This document shows, in pieces, positions 33,701 to 42,973 of a stretch of 64,000 nucleotides of DNA (positions are counted from its first letter, which is position 1; every line of letters begins with the position of its first letter). Source of the DNA: Sipunculus nudus (taxonomy: Eukaryota > Annelida > Sipuncula > Golfingiida > Sipunculidae); NCBI GenBank assembly GCA_026874595.1, contig CM049313.1, forward strand, positions 37,912,659 to 37,976,658. Reading direction: 5' to 3'. The position numbers and the translations under genes are program-made. The notes beneath the pieces are model-generated. The model worked only from the letters and a program-made list of their open reading frames with translations, ran no database searches and was not told the DNA's origin.

Positions 33701-36672
33701 GAAAATTTGATAAAAAAAACTGCAGTATCTCAATAACTACAACACTGATGGTCATGATTTTCGGCATACATATTGATCATGAGCTGTTCCAACAGTTTCT
33801 GCAGACTGGTGGAGTCACCTGTATTTTTGTATCTGCAAAAACGAAATTTTTGACCGGGTTCCTCCGCCCCCGCCGCGTTCATTTCCACAGAGCTCCTCTG
33901 AGACTAATGGACCGATTTTTCCAAAACTTACACCAATTAATGGGTCACGTGAACTGGTGCCTAACCAATTTGCGTTGACCTCTGACCTTTCCTCTCTATC
34001 CAGCGTCCATTTGTGGGTCTGTTTCCACATATAAACCCTCATATCTCGGGAACTGTTTGACCGATCAGGAAATAAAATTTATACAAATGTAGCCCTTGGA
34101 TTGCTTTATAACATACACAAAAAATGTTGGCGCCACTTGTAACCATGTTTGCACAGTGTCCATCTGTTTATCTCCCTTTTGTTAAAGGGACCCAATCACC
34201 TATTAAGCATGTTGAACTAACACGAAAAATAGCCTCTTCCCTTTAAAACGGAATGGTACCTGCCAAACTATTGCCCTGAAACCGTTTGCTTACTCAGGTT
34301 GACGAGTTTTAAAAACAGTGCACCGGGCGCGATCACAGGTGTAAACATAAACACAGTGTATGCATCGCAGGGCTTCAGCACGTGTCATTCTGGAGATTTT
34401 ATGACTCCTTGGCCGAAAAATTAAAATCACGTATCTGCTGGCTCAAAAATCACGTGTTGCGGCTCAAAATCGGACCTCCGATCACGCGGGATTATTTTGG
34501 TAAACAAACACACCTGGACTATGTTTATCAACACGCAGAGCCATAACAAGTGCAAAACCGCCGTATGCGAGGTACCTAGCCTATGTGCTTGAATGTTTTT
34601 GCTGGAAAACATTTGTATAAAGCAAAACTGAACTATTAGTGTGGAAGAGTAGGCAAAATATTACTCCTGATTGTGTCCCTTTAAAATCACTCATATCTCT
34701 GCAGTGAATTGAGTAATTCACCTGCAATTTGTCATGCGTATACATCCTGGATAGCTTTCTTGATTTTATGACAGGTGGCACCACGTACATTCACTTTCAC
34801 GCTGATGACATTCAAGCTCATTTCTCGGGAACCGTTTGACCAATCAGGAAATAAAATTGATACAAATGTAACCCTTGGATTGCTTTATAACATACACAAA
34901 AAATGGTGGCGCCACCTGTAACCATGTTTGCACAGTGTCCATCTGTTCATCTGCCTTGGGTTAAAATCACTCATATCTCTGCAGTGAATTGACTAATTCA
35001 CCTGAAATTCATCATGCGTATACATCCTGAATAGCTTTCTTGATTTTATGATAGGTGGCGCTACCTACATTCACGTTCACGCTGATGACATCCAAGCTCA
35101 TATCTCGGGAACCGTTTGACCGATCAGGAAATAAAATTGATACAAATGTAGCCCTTTGATAGCTCTATAACATACAAAAAATGGTGGCGCCACCTGTAAC
35201 CATGTTTGCACAGTGTCCATCTGTTCATCTGCCTTGGGTTAAAATCACTCTGATCTCTGCAGTGAATTGACTAATTCACCTGAAATTCGTCATGCGTATA
35301 CATCCTGGATAGCTTTCTTGATTTTATGACAGGTGGCGCCACGTACATTCACGTTCACGCTGATGACATCCAAGCTCATATCTCGGGAACCGTTTGACCG
35401 ATCAGGAAATAAAATTGATACAAATGTAGCCCTTTGATAGCTCTATAACATACACAAAACTGGTGGCGCCACCTGCAACCATTTTTGCACAGCATCTTGT
35501 CTGTTTGTCTGCTGAGGGATAATGTCACTCATATCTCGGCAGTGGTTTGACATATCTGCCAAAAATTTAGCAGTTTTATACATCCTGGATAGCTTTCTTG
35601 ATTTTATGACAGGGGGTGCCACCTACATACTAGTTTATGCTGCAGACATCCAAGCTCATATCTCGGGAACAGTTTGAATGATTGGGCCAAAATTTTGCAT
35701 GTGTATAGATCTCCCATAGGTCTTTATCATACACAAAACTGGAGGGGCCACCTGCAACCATTTTTGCACAGCGTCTGTCTGTTAGTCTGCCGTGGCCTAA
35801 AATCACTCATTTCTCTGTAGTGGTTCGACATAACTGCCTAAAATTTTGCAGGTTTATACATCCTGGACAGCTTTCTTGATTTTATGACAGGTGGCGCCAC
35901 CTACATTCTAGTTAACGCTGCACACATCCAAGCTTATATCTAAGGAACCATTTGACTGATTGGGCCAAAATTGTGCATGTGTTTAGATCTCACATAGGTC
36001 TTTATCATACACAAAACTGGAGGGGTCACCTGCAACCATTTTTTGCACAGTGTCTGTCTGTTTGTCTGCTGTGGGCTAAAATCACTCATATACATGTAGT
36101 GGTTTGACTTTTCTGCCTAAAATTTTGCATATGCATACAACTTGGACAGCTTTCTGGATTTGTGGTAGGTGGCACAACCTACATACACATTTAGGCTGCA
36201 GACATCCATGAAAATATGCAACATACCTCACTCTATTTCCCTTTGCCACTCAATCCATGCCTCACTTCACCCGTTCCACTCTGATTTCGGCGAATACACG
36301 TAGTCACTTGTCAGTTACCCGTATTCTAGTTTTTAAAGATTACACATTTTTTCTCTATTTTTGAGATATATAAATACAGACTAAATCTTGGCCTGTTGGT
36401 TAATCTGTTTGATGCTTCAGTGTAATGGGTATATACTACCATTCTGATGATAAAATTTCCTTTTGCGAATCTCTTCCCAGTCAGCTGAGCGTCATGACCC
36501 ATGGGTCACTTGTTTAATGTTTGCATGTTTTCCACATAGTATATGTAATTCTTCTTTCCACCAACAGGGTGCAGTCCTGAGCTCATCCTTCAAGAGTTTC
36601 CAGAACATCCTGATGGTGTGTGGATTCATCTACCTGTCCTTCACTCTGATTCGCTGGATCAGCCACAAATGA
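10387..36672 (+). CDS. BAK/BAX-like multidomain Bcl-2 family protein (4 coding exons)
   Basis: Joining exons 10387-10814, 15028-15145, 19636-19866 and 36568-36672 gives 293 residues with intact phase at every GT-AG junction. Residues 1-100 are basic and Ser-rich without a clear fold. Residues 103-124 resemble the alpha-1 helix of BAK. BH3 is at 156-167 (IGRELRELADSF, matching the hydrophobic spacing with A-D). BH1 is near 203-222, and BH2 ends at 252-259 (WVQTQGGW, close to the Trp-Ile-x-x-x-Gly-Gly-Trp of BAX and BAK). A hydrophobic anchor spans about 270-289, with a basic tail. Known family members permeabilise the outer mitochondrial membrane in apoptosis; that role here is inferred. The NWGR core of BH1 is replaced by TRER. 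Vertebrate BAX and BAK are about 192-211 residues, so the N-terminal extension is large. BOK-like or a lineage-specific paralogue is possible. Confidence 0.85.
11717..13238. mobile_element. hAT-type non-autonomous transposon
   Basis: The left end CAGGGTTGGCAAGTTTTAGG and the inverted right end CAGGGTTGGGTTTTAGGC are flanked by an identical 8-bp duplication ATATTTAT (11709-11716 and 13239-13246), the hAT hallmark. Both subterminal regions are packed with TTTTAGGCA motifs on both strands, as transposase-binding repeats often are. No transposase frame remains. It lies in intron 1 of the BAK-like gene. Confidence 0.85.
13585..14621 (+). mobile_element. Helitron-like element, AGCCCTCAGCC family (copy 1)
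   Basis: Opens TTAGCCCTCAGCCC, followed by a GTCCGTCCGTCC run (about 13630-13660). It ends with the exact inverse of the 5' motif (GGCTGAGGGCT, 14585-14595), a hairpin TCAGC-TTTT-GCTGA (14600-14613) and CTAG at 14618-14621, followed by T. Between are about three tandem units of around 320 bp (phrases GTGACCTTGACCTA and GGAACCATT). The second copy is at 21592-25258. Confidence 0.7.
15028..15145 (+). CDS. BAK-like exon 2 (BH3)
   Basis: Acceptor CTACAG at 15027, donor AAT|GTGAGT after 15145. The exon is 118 nt, entered with two bases carried over and left in phase 0. It encodes residues 143-182, including the BH3 helix with Ile156, Leu160, Leu163, Ala164, Asp165 and Phe167. This motif inserts into partner grooves in the family. 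Confidence 0.85.
15272..15705. mobile_element. TA-flanked MITE with TTCGCGA motifs
   Basis: The ends are inverted copies of TACTGTGGTTG followed by further similarity (GTTCGCGAGG-type) over about 45 nt, flanked by TA as for Tc1/mariner-type MITEs. At least seven CGCGA cores lie in the outer parts, in both orientations. A relic of the same right end (GGCAACCACAGTAT) appears at 19428-19441. Confidence 0.7.
17748..17781. other. Perfect 13-bp stem hairpin
   Basis: GCCAGCAGTTGAG, an 8-nt loop, then its exact reverse complement CTCAACTGCTGGC. GCTGGC is echoed 30 nt downstream. No function is assigned. Confidence 0.6.
18256..18436 (-). CDS. Possible antisense first exon (uncertain)
   Basis: On the - strand an ATG at 18436 opens a frame starting MVISGDLIITIFLMALTRS, which resembles a signal or membrane segment. 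A Cys-containing stretch (CSPEGCYTVSLSSWSSCQC) follows, and the frame reaches a strong donor CCTCAG|GTAAGT at 18256. Local GC is higher than in the flanks. No partner exon was found and I do not recognise the product. It lies in intron 2 of the BAK-like gene on the opposite strand. A chance frame is the main alternative. Confidence 0.22.
18735..18890 (+). mobile_element. tRNA-derived SINE, degenerate
   Basis: GGCTCTAGTTGGTTGAGCC resembles an A box, and GGGTCTGAGTCTC about 70 nt later resembles a decayed B box. An unrelated body follows. Confidence 0.4.
19482..19585 (+). repeat. 17-bp minisatellite beside exon 3
   Basis: About six copies of CATGTGTGACAGATGAT end about 50 bp upstream of the exon 3 acceptor. 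Each unit contains a GACAG that could mimic a 3' splice site. Confidence 0.8.
19636..19866 (+). CDS. BAK-like exon 3 (BH1 and BH2)
   Basis: Acceptor TTTCAG at 19635, donor GGCTGG|GTAAGG after 19866; 231 nt, phase 0 at both ends. It encodes residues 183-259. BH1 is represented by GGMTRERIIVLFFF, in which the canonical Asn-Trp-Gly-Arg is not kept. BH2 is WVQTQGGW. The helices between (DLAFRALREQAVSLFCQLF) fit alpha-5/alpha-6 of the family. Confidence 0.85.
20165..20385 (-). mobile_element. tRNA-derived SINE, degenerate
   Basis: Read on the - strand, a GTATTGCAATGTAATGG-like A region and GTGGGTATTAGTCCC (decayed B box) match in spacing the better preserved SINE at 38812-38885. Confidence 0.4.
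21592..25258 (+). mobile_element. Helitron-like element, AGCCCTCAGCC family (copy 2, interrupted)
   Basis: Same ends as the copy at 13585: TTAGCCCTCAGCCC at the start, and GGCTGAGGG, TCAGC-TTCT-GCTGA and CTAG|T at 25255-25258. It is split by the element 21962-24602. The host sequence resumes (CAACTTTGGGCTTGTGAGCG) exactly where the first copy continues. It ends a few bases before the first transposase codons. Confidence 0.7.
21962..24602 (+). mobile_element. Helentron-like element, AGCTCAGCTGAC family (copy 2)
   Basis: Opens TTAGCTCAGCTGACT followed by a long (GTCC)n run (22016-22064). It ends with CAGCTGAGCG, a decayed palindrome TGACCCATAGGTCC and CTTG at 24602, then TT. The unoccupied site is preserved at 13960-13975 (GATTTTTCAAC), showing insertion into a T run. 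It is 2641 bp. The segment 22125-22340 closely matches 57630-57838 in copy 4. A 24-bp perfect palindrome lies at 24184-24207. Confidence 0.7.
25264..31008 (+). pseudogene. Decayed intron-rich DDE-type transposase-like gene
   Basis: Exons readable by matching phase are about 25264-26024, 26320-26580, 26902-27113, 27867-29437, 29882-30076, 30274-30451 and 30746-31008, all with GT-AG boundaries. Candidate catalytic residues are Asp-Asp at 28585-28590 (SSDDKAKV), Asp at 28913 (YTDGGPEH) and Glu at 29045 (NPVES), with 43 residues between the last two. The C terminus has zinc-binding-type cysteines (CSECNKQRC; CAYC...CPEC). Breaks are frame changes near 25320, 25433 and 25857, a missing base in the A7 run 26366-26372, one extra base at 28804, and in-frame TGA at 29216 and 30322. 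I recall similar uncharacterised proteins in several marine invertebrates but cannot name the family. It is probably inactive in this copy; sequencing error could explain some indels. Confidence 0.7.
27666..27708. repeat. (TA)n microsatellite
   Basis: About 20 TA units inside the intron between 27113 and 27867 of the transposase-like gene. Confidence 0.95.
31990..33820 (+). repeat. Tandem array of 334-339 bp units
   Basis: Five to six units with phrases GAAATTAGGTCTCTGTTACC, TATTGATCATG and CAGACTGGTGGC. The last two full units are offset by exactly 339 bp (33061 and 33400). The overlapping - strand open frames here repeat with the units and are not genes. Confidence 0.85.
33826..36329 (+). 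mobile_element. Nested Helitron-like element, ACCGTTTGACCGATC family (copy 1)
   Basis: It interrupts the tandem array of the surrounding element: the array phrase TTTTTCTCTATTTTTGAG resumes after 36340. The 3' end is CTAG at 36326-36329, followed by T. The interior has tandem units of about 210-280 bp with GGTGGCGCCACC, ATCTCGGGAACCGTTTGACC and GTTTGCACAG. The 5' boundary is estimated. The related copy at 61650-62990 is nested in a different family. Confidence 0.55.
34182..34684. mobile_element. TTAA-flanked MITE (T2/Kolobok-like)
   Basis: Inverted ends TTAAAGGGACCCAATCA (left) and TTAAAGGGACACAATCA (right, reversed). The next tandem unit holds the empty site TTAAAATCACTCATATCTCT (34971), so the TTAA was duplicated on insertion. 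TTAAAGGRR ends are typical of T2/Kolobok-type MITEs. A second copy is at 59206-60707. Confidence 0.85.
36568..36672 (+). CDS. BAK-like exon 4 (membrane anchor)
   Basis: Acceptor CCAACAG at 36567 joins in phase 0. It encodes the last 34 residues and TGA at 36670-36672. The segment FQNILMVCGFIYLSFTLI is a single hydrophobic helix followed by RWISHK, as in tail-anchored BAX/BAK proteins that insert in the outer mitochondrial membrane. Confidence 0.85.
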   Translation, partial: GAVLSSSFKSFQNILMVCGFIYLSFTLIRWISHK

Positions 36673-38649
36673 TCAGATGACATCAGTCAGGACCAATCAC
36701 AGGCAGCGATTGATGTGTACATAGGCAGCTTCATCACTAGATTGACATTGGTCTGAATAGGCACCCCCTATCATGAAGGCCATTATTAAGATCTCTCTGC
36801 AGTTGCATCTGTGGTTTCCATGCTGGCATTCTCTCTTTCAGAGTTAACATACAGATTTGCTCTATTAAAGCTTTGACACAAATTTCCAAAATATAGAGTT
36901 AATCCTGTGCAAAACAAAAGTAAACATACCAGGTCGCAGTTTCAGATCTGTAAAAATGAATATTTTGTCAGGCTTTGATGTAATTTATATATCCAAATTG
37001 ATAAATAAAATATCAGGTATGCACGATTGTGCTTATTCAGATTATGACTTTGAATATACTCAACAAAACACCTGGATCTGTCTTTTTAACATTGGTCTGA
37101 AGTATCAGATTAATGTAGTTAATATAATCTGCATACTTATACATGCTAATTACTCAGGTGATATGAATATTCATATACTGCTGGTCACAGAGGTCAGGTA
37201 AAATATCTACAAACAGGGTTATGTAAAATAGTATACAACAGGAAGAAGGCAGGAACATTTGAACATATATGAGTTCATACACATATTTATATATATATGT
37301 ATATATATATAACATTGATATACATTGCTGTGAAATGTTTGCACAAATATTCTTTCTGTATTTAACAATGTACACAGGCACAAACAACACAAGCGCTCTT
37401 AATTAAAATCAGGTTTGTTTATTGTGTAATAGTTTTCACAGCCCTGTAGGTGGACAGTGATTGGTTGTTGAAGCTTAGGCAGCTTAGTTAAGACTTGTTA
37501 TAAATGTCAGTGACACAGGCAGGCTTCAAGGTAGCTCAGCAAACTTATATTATGATGGATAGTCAAAAATAAATGTTCTGTCATTGTTACATCCATGATA
37601 TTTTAGGAAACATATATCGAGTAATATGTAAAAAAAATAGGAAAGCAGTGTGTCCCAGATCAGGATTACAGTGTTGTGTCACTTGTCTAATGACATTAAA
37701 TAATATGAGGTGTTCAAATATTTTCTCACATTTTCTTTCAGAACTGGTGCACTGCATTGTCATGTCATGTGTAACCATGAAATATCAAGTCAGGTATGAC
37801 TTGCTATATCCAGTATAGTCAGTCTGTATACCATTACTGGTAGTCAACTTTAGATCTCGTCACTTTGTTTAATTTTGTCTTTGTCATTTTATTTTACAAT
37901 CTTGGCTTAACTAGTCAGATTGACTTATTATTCTGCTTGGCTAACTAGACAGAATGACTAATATTGGTATCTTGTTCCATCCACTTTTTACAGACAGTCA
38001 ACTCAGTGTGATTAGCAAAGTCAGATTCATTCTGGATAACCACAGTGACTTAAACTTTTGAATATACTTTTTTGTTTTTACCATGTAACTGAAGTATAAA
38101 AACTAAATAGTTAGTGTCTAGTCTTATTAGAATTAGAAAACATTTTTGACTTTATTTAATCTGGTCATCCTAATAAACACCAGCCTAGCTAGTCACATTG
38201 AAAAGCCAGTGTACCATTTACAGTAAAGGGGTGGGTTTATCAGTCTGATCAGGTAGACTTTGTTGAAACAGTTTTTCAGACTGAGATGAAGGAATATGAG
38301 CAGTTCTCATCAAAGCAGATTTAAATAGTCGTAAGATCTGATTTTCAGTGTTGACCTTAACTATATATGGAAACAGAGGTGTATATTTGAGCTTGGGCTG
38401 ATGTAAGGACTCTTTGAGCACAGTGAAGATTGAATCTGAAGAGATGGGACCCTCCTTGAGGAGTAAGTCTGAGTCCAGTCACCTTGACAGTAACTGTTCA
38501 TTTAGTCATGGTGTGTGCTCAGCTTTGTGTATATTCTGTAATGAAGAGAATTTGAGCAAAATTTAGTCTGAGCAGGTTAAAGTTAAAATTGCAGGATACA
38601 AGTCCCATCCTAATGACTGGCACAGAAGACTTGACAATTAACTTCTCAG

Positions 38650-38885
38650 CGGTAGTTCCCTTGGGATGCCACAGAGCCCACACAGGGTTTTAAGTTGCTA
38701 GGGCAAGCCATACACAAATGGCATGTAATTCAGTACCCATTTGTAATGCTAAGAGGACATAAACACACTTGACGCTGAGACCTTGCTTAAAGGTCTTAGC
38801 GAAGATATGAGAGGCTATGGGATTCAAACCCATGACTGCTTGATCACAAGCCTGGCACCTTTGCCATTACAACACTATGCTCCAC
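38650..38885 (-). mobile_element. tRNA-derived SINE
   Basis: The - strand head has GGGTTTGAATCCC (B box, 38819-38831) and an A region near 38856-38883. The body runs toward 38650. Confidence 0.55.
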
Positions 38886-40506
38886 AGGGTTTCGAGTTAT
38901 GTCTTTATTAACCTGTATGTTTGTTAGTAATGACTAATGTATTTGCATTGACTCATTTTGGTCAGCCAGTAGTTACACTAGTCAAGTGTTTATAGTTTGG
39001 GATTGTTAGTATTGGGTCTTATATTGTTGCGGAATCCACAACTGTGACAAGATCACAGGTCAGTGGAGAGGAACAGAGAGAATCTGAATAAAGTGTCTTT
39101 GAATCAGACAAGGTCATATAATGATGACAGAAGTATAGGTTAATTTTTTTTGTGTTATCAGGGGTGTTTATTTGGTAACAGAGGAACACTATGCGAGGTT
39201 TAACTTGGGAGAATTATGTTCATTTACTATATATGGGCAACAGATAATGTTCATGAAATAATTGTCTAAGTTCCAAGGAACTGAGCTAGGAAGAAGATCG
39301 GTAGAAAAACTGATTATTAAAGGGAAAGAAGGGTGAAAAAAGGAGGGAGCAAAACTCAGTTTTGTTAAAGGAAAGAAGATATATTGCAGTTATAACAAAT
39401 GAGGCAGAATTGGTGTGTAGTAATGGGAAATTGAGGTAGACTGCAGTTTATTCATAACAAAGAAGGATGGAAAAACTGCAATTGAGTCCAGAGGAAAAGA
39501 GGTGAAAAAGGAATGCTGCACCTGAGGTCAGCAGAAAAAGAAATGGTAAAACTGCAGGAAGTACCATAGGGAGAAGAGGTAGGAAACTACAGGTTAGAAA
39601 GAGAATAGTGAGGTGAAAAAATGCATATTAGTCAGGGTAGGATAGGTGAAAAAACTGCAGTTGACACGGGAGAAAAATATGTCCCATAATTGCAATTAGC
39701 AGGGGAAAGAGTGCTAACAAAAACTGTAGTCCAGTTATAGTGTGAGAAGGATGGCTTATACTGCAGGCATTGTGTAAAAATTTGGCAAATACTGCAGTTA
39801 AAACAAGAGATGTGTGGTCAGAGGCACAAACTATTTATGTATTCCGTGCAGTCAGATGTAAGCAGGGTTGTTTTGTAGAAACTATCTAGTCATAATGGAA
39901 AAAACTGTGTTCATATGAATAAGTGTAGGAAAATAACTCTGGTGTATAAGTTTAGTTTCTAACTTCTGGCACAATTTGGTATGAAGATAAAATGCTATAA
40001 TGCTCTTTGTGATAGTCCAGTCTCCTAACTCTACCTGTTTTTGGCGATTATTTTTCAGAAAGGCAAGCAGGTGGAAGAGGACACTGATACTTCTTTTGAA
40101 ACTATAACTAACTTGATGTGATTTTCATTTAAAACTTAATACAAGAACCAAGTCCTTGCTTCAGTGACATCTCTCCACCATGGAGATGGTGGGGAACTGT
40201 GATGCTATAACAGAATGTTGCATACAGAAGAGACATCCACAAGTACAAGTTCTGTACTATCACAAGCTGGGACCACGTACCACTGATGCATTGCAATCAC
40301 CTCATACAAGTGCTTCACTGTCACTACACACATACCAGTAGGTCATAACCACTTCCCTGAAGGACATCCAGTATCAACCAGAAGGGATGCCATGAATCAT
40401 GGTTATATACACAGAAAAGTGTAAAAGACTTAAGTGATAACATAGATGTCATGTCCAGGTATGATACTAAATATTACACCGTTGATCATTATACCCTTGA
40501 TGCAAG

Positions 40507-40546
40507 TTTTTTTTTTTTTGTTTTTTTTTTTTTGGGGGGGGGGGGG
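40507..40546. repeat. Poly-T/poly-G run
   Basis: T13-G-T13-G13. Such runs are prone to length error in assemblies. Confidence 0.95.
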
Positions 40547-42959
40547 CAGTGTTCATTCCTCAAAAAAATAATTACAAAATAACAAAAAAAAGGATGACAG
40601 AGTAGTAGAACAGATTCTATATAGTGGATATTTCTTGAAGGAACAAAGGAATATATTGGTTTATAGATATAACAAAAAAAGATTAGGTTGAATCAAACTG
40701 AGAAGCATTGGCACACCTGGACAGGAATTCATACTTGGGTTACTGTGAAGTGTAGATTTGATTATTCACAGGTGTGTTATGATAAACATGTCTGAAAGAT
40801 ATATGTTTCACACTTTGCCAAATGTGATTTTACCTGTTCACGTATTTCACCCACCTTTTGTGCTACCATGGATTTATAGGCAGGAGATTATTACTTTTTT
40901 CTTAAGTAACTGTTATAAACATGATCTTGAGAACTACCTGTAAATTTGTCGTACTGTGTATACTTATATTTTTTTTCATTGAGTGACATTGGTTCTGTCT
41001 TAAGTTTTGTTTTGTCTCTTATTCTTAGCCAACCCCAGGGTGTTCATGTATATATTCTTATTATAGAATGATAATGATTGGAGCAGAATACCAATAGATT
41101 CAAAATGAAATGTCTGATTATTTGAAACTGAATATCTTTCTATTTTGTACAAATATTGTCAGATTGAAAAAGAAATGTCTGATAATTTAGTTTCACTTAT
41201 TATTTTGCACACAGATTCAAAATGTCATGCTAAATAATTTTTAGAAATGTAACTCATTTTCTTGCATGCCCAGTTAACATTGATTGAACACCTCATCCTA
41301 ACTCAATACTTCTAATGAATTAAGAAATAGTTTTCAGACAAACAACATAGCAAGTATTTGCTTGTCACAGATCTCACATTTTCAGTATATTAAATGTATA
41401 TTTTCATTATATTTTTGCATCTGTTTATTCATATAAATTTTCTATGACAGAATCTGCCAGTCCCCATGCTCAAAGTATATATTTTGTTAGCTGTGTGGAT
41501 ATCTTGACACTGCAGTTTTATGCTATTACCAAAGAATAGTCCTGAGTATTTCAAGTTGTCATGTGGTACTTGTGCTGAATATTTATTACTGTGAACATGT
41601 TTATATTGTTGGTATTTTTCATCGCAACAACTGGATTTAAATTAAGGTCCACAACAGTACATGCCTTCATTTGCATTAATATACATTAAATCTGTACCTT
41701 CTGTTTGTGTCAGTTAATATTGTACAAATGTTTTGACAAATATTTTTTTTTTTCTTGTGAATGATAACTCTCATATTCCTGTCATATACATAATGAAAGT
41801 CCAGGGATTCTCCTAAACAGTGAAGCACTCATCACTGGATTTGCAACCTGTACAGGTATTAGACTTTCAACATGACTGGTGTATGCATATACCCCAGGAT
41901 GTGTGTAAAAAATCAGTCGTACAAGTTTGTAACTATGTAAAACTCAAGTGTTTCTCAGTAGATATGAATAGGTGCGTGTATGCATTTCAATTCATACAGC
42001 AGCAGTTTTCATGTTAGGGCAGGAGTGAACTGAAGGATTACTGAGAGAATTATTTCAGTCCAGCGTCTTTCTTGAGCAATCCTACTAAATATAGCCTTGC
42101 TGTACCACTGCAGCCTTCTTACAGTTGTCTCTATATGCATATATTTATATACAGGTATATGTATATAGGTTTAAGACTTTAAAGGTGTAACTTAATGAAG
42201 CAGCCAAGATACATGTACTCTGGATGTATACATGTTTGAAAAAAAAAAAGATAACCAACTATTGATATGAAGTAATTTCTACAGTCGTGTCACTGTTTTT
42301 AATCATAAATAGATATGAAGATTTGTCTCTAATATTGAATTACTGTGATTTGAGCTTTTGGCCTTGATTTTGTATTGCCCTGTAAACTGTATTCTGACAG
42401 TTCTGCCACTGTGCCTGACTTAAAATAATGAAACTAGCCAATCATAGGTGGACAGAGACCAACTTTTGTTGCTTTAATATTCACCAAATGTGATTTGGAA
42501 AGCAGGGTTTACCGGTCACAATGGTTGCCTTATCACAGAGACACAAGCTGGTTGGTGGTTTACAGTACTAGTCCTAGGTGTGCTTCCTGAAAATTGTTTC
42601 CCTTGTATAAATTCAGTGACAGTCTGTGAAATCATGTCAATGCATATGGAGTTATAAAAAAAATCTGTTGTTCAAGTATAAGATAACATGCAGAGGAAAG
42701 ATGGTTTGAGAATCATGAACAGATGGCATATCAAATCATTCTTATTTTATGAATGAATGTAAGCACATTCCATGTCTTTCAGATACTTAAATGTGAGGGA
42801 GAGAGAATGCGTGTAAGATGAGCTCATGACAGTTGATCTGAAAGATCTCAAGCGGAAGGTGTTCAGATGTGTTCAGTCAAACTTGTTGTTTCGGATCTCT
42901 AAGATCTGTCTTCATTTTTTGTAGGCAAAACTACTTATATTAGATCTGAAAGATCTGTT

Positions 42960-42973
42960 GTTGCCATAGCAAC
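42960..42973. promoter_or_regulatory. X-box-like (RFX) motif
   Basis: GTTGCCATAGCAAC fits the RFX X-box consensus exactly, next to repeated AGATCTGAAAGATCT-like words. It lies in the 3' region and its function is unknown. Confidence 0.3.

Larger units (their letters stand above)
31775..36512 (+). mobile_element. Helentron-like element, AGCTCAGCTGAC family (copy 3)
   Basis: Opens TTAGCTCAGCTGACT, then a GTCCGTCGTCCGTC run. It ends with GTCAGCTGAGC (36480-36490), the perfect palindrome TGACCCATGGGTCA (36495-36508) and CTTG at 36512, then TTT. The body is a tandem array (31990-33820) followed by a nested element of another family (about 33826-36329). Its end lies 55 bp upstream of the terminal exon of the BAK-like gene. 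Confidence 0.7.
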
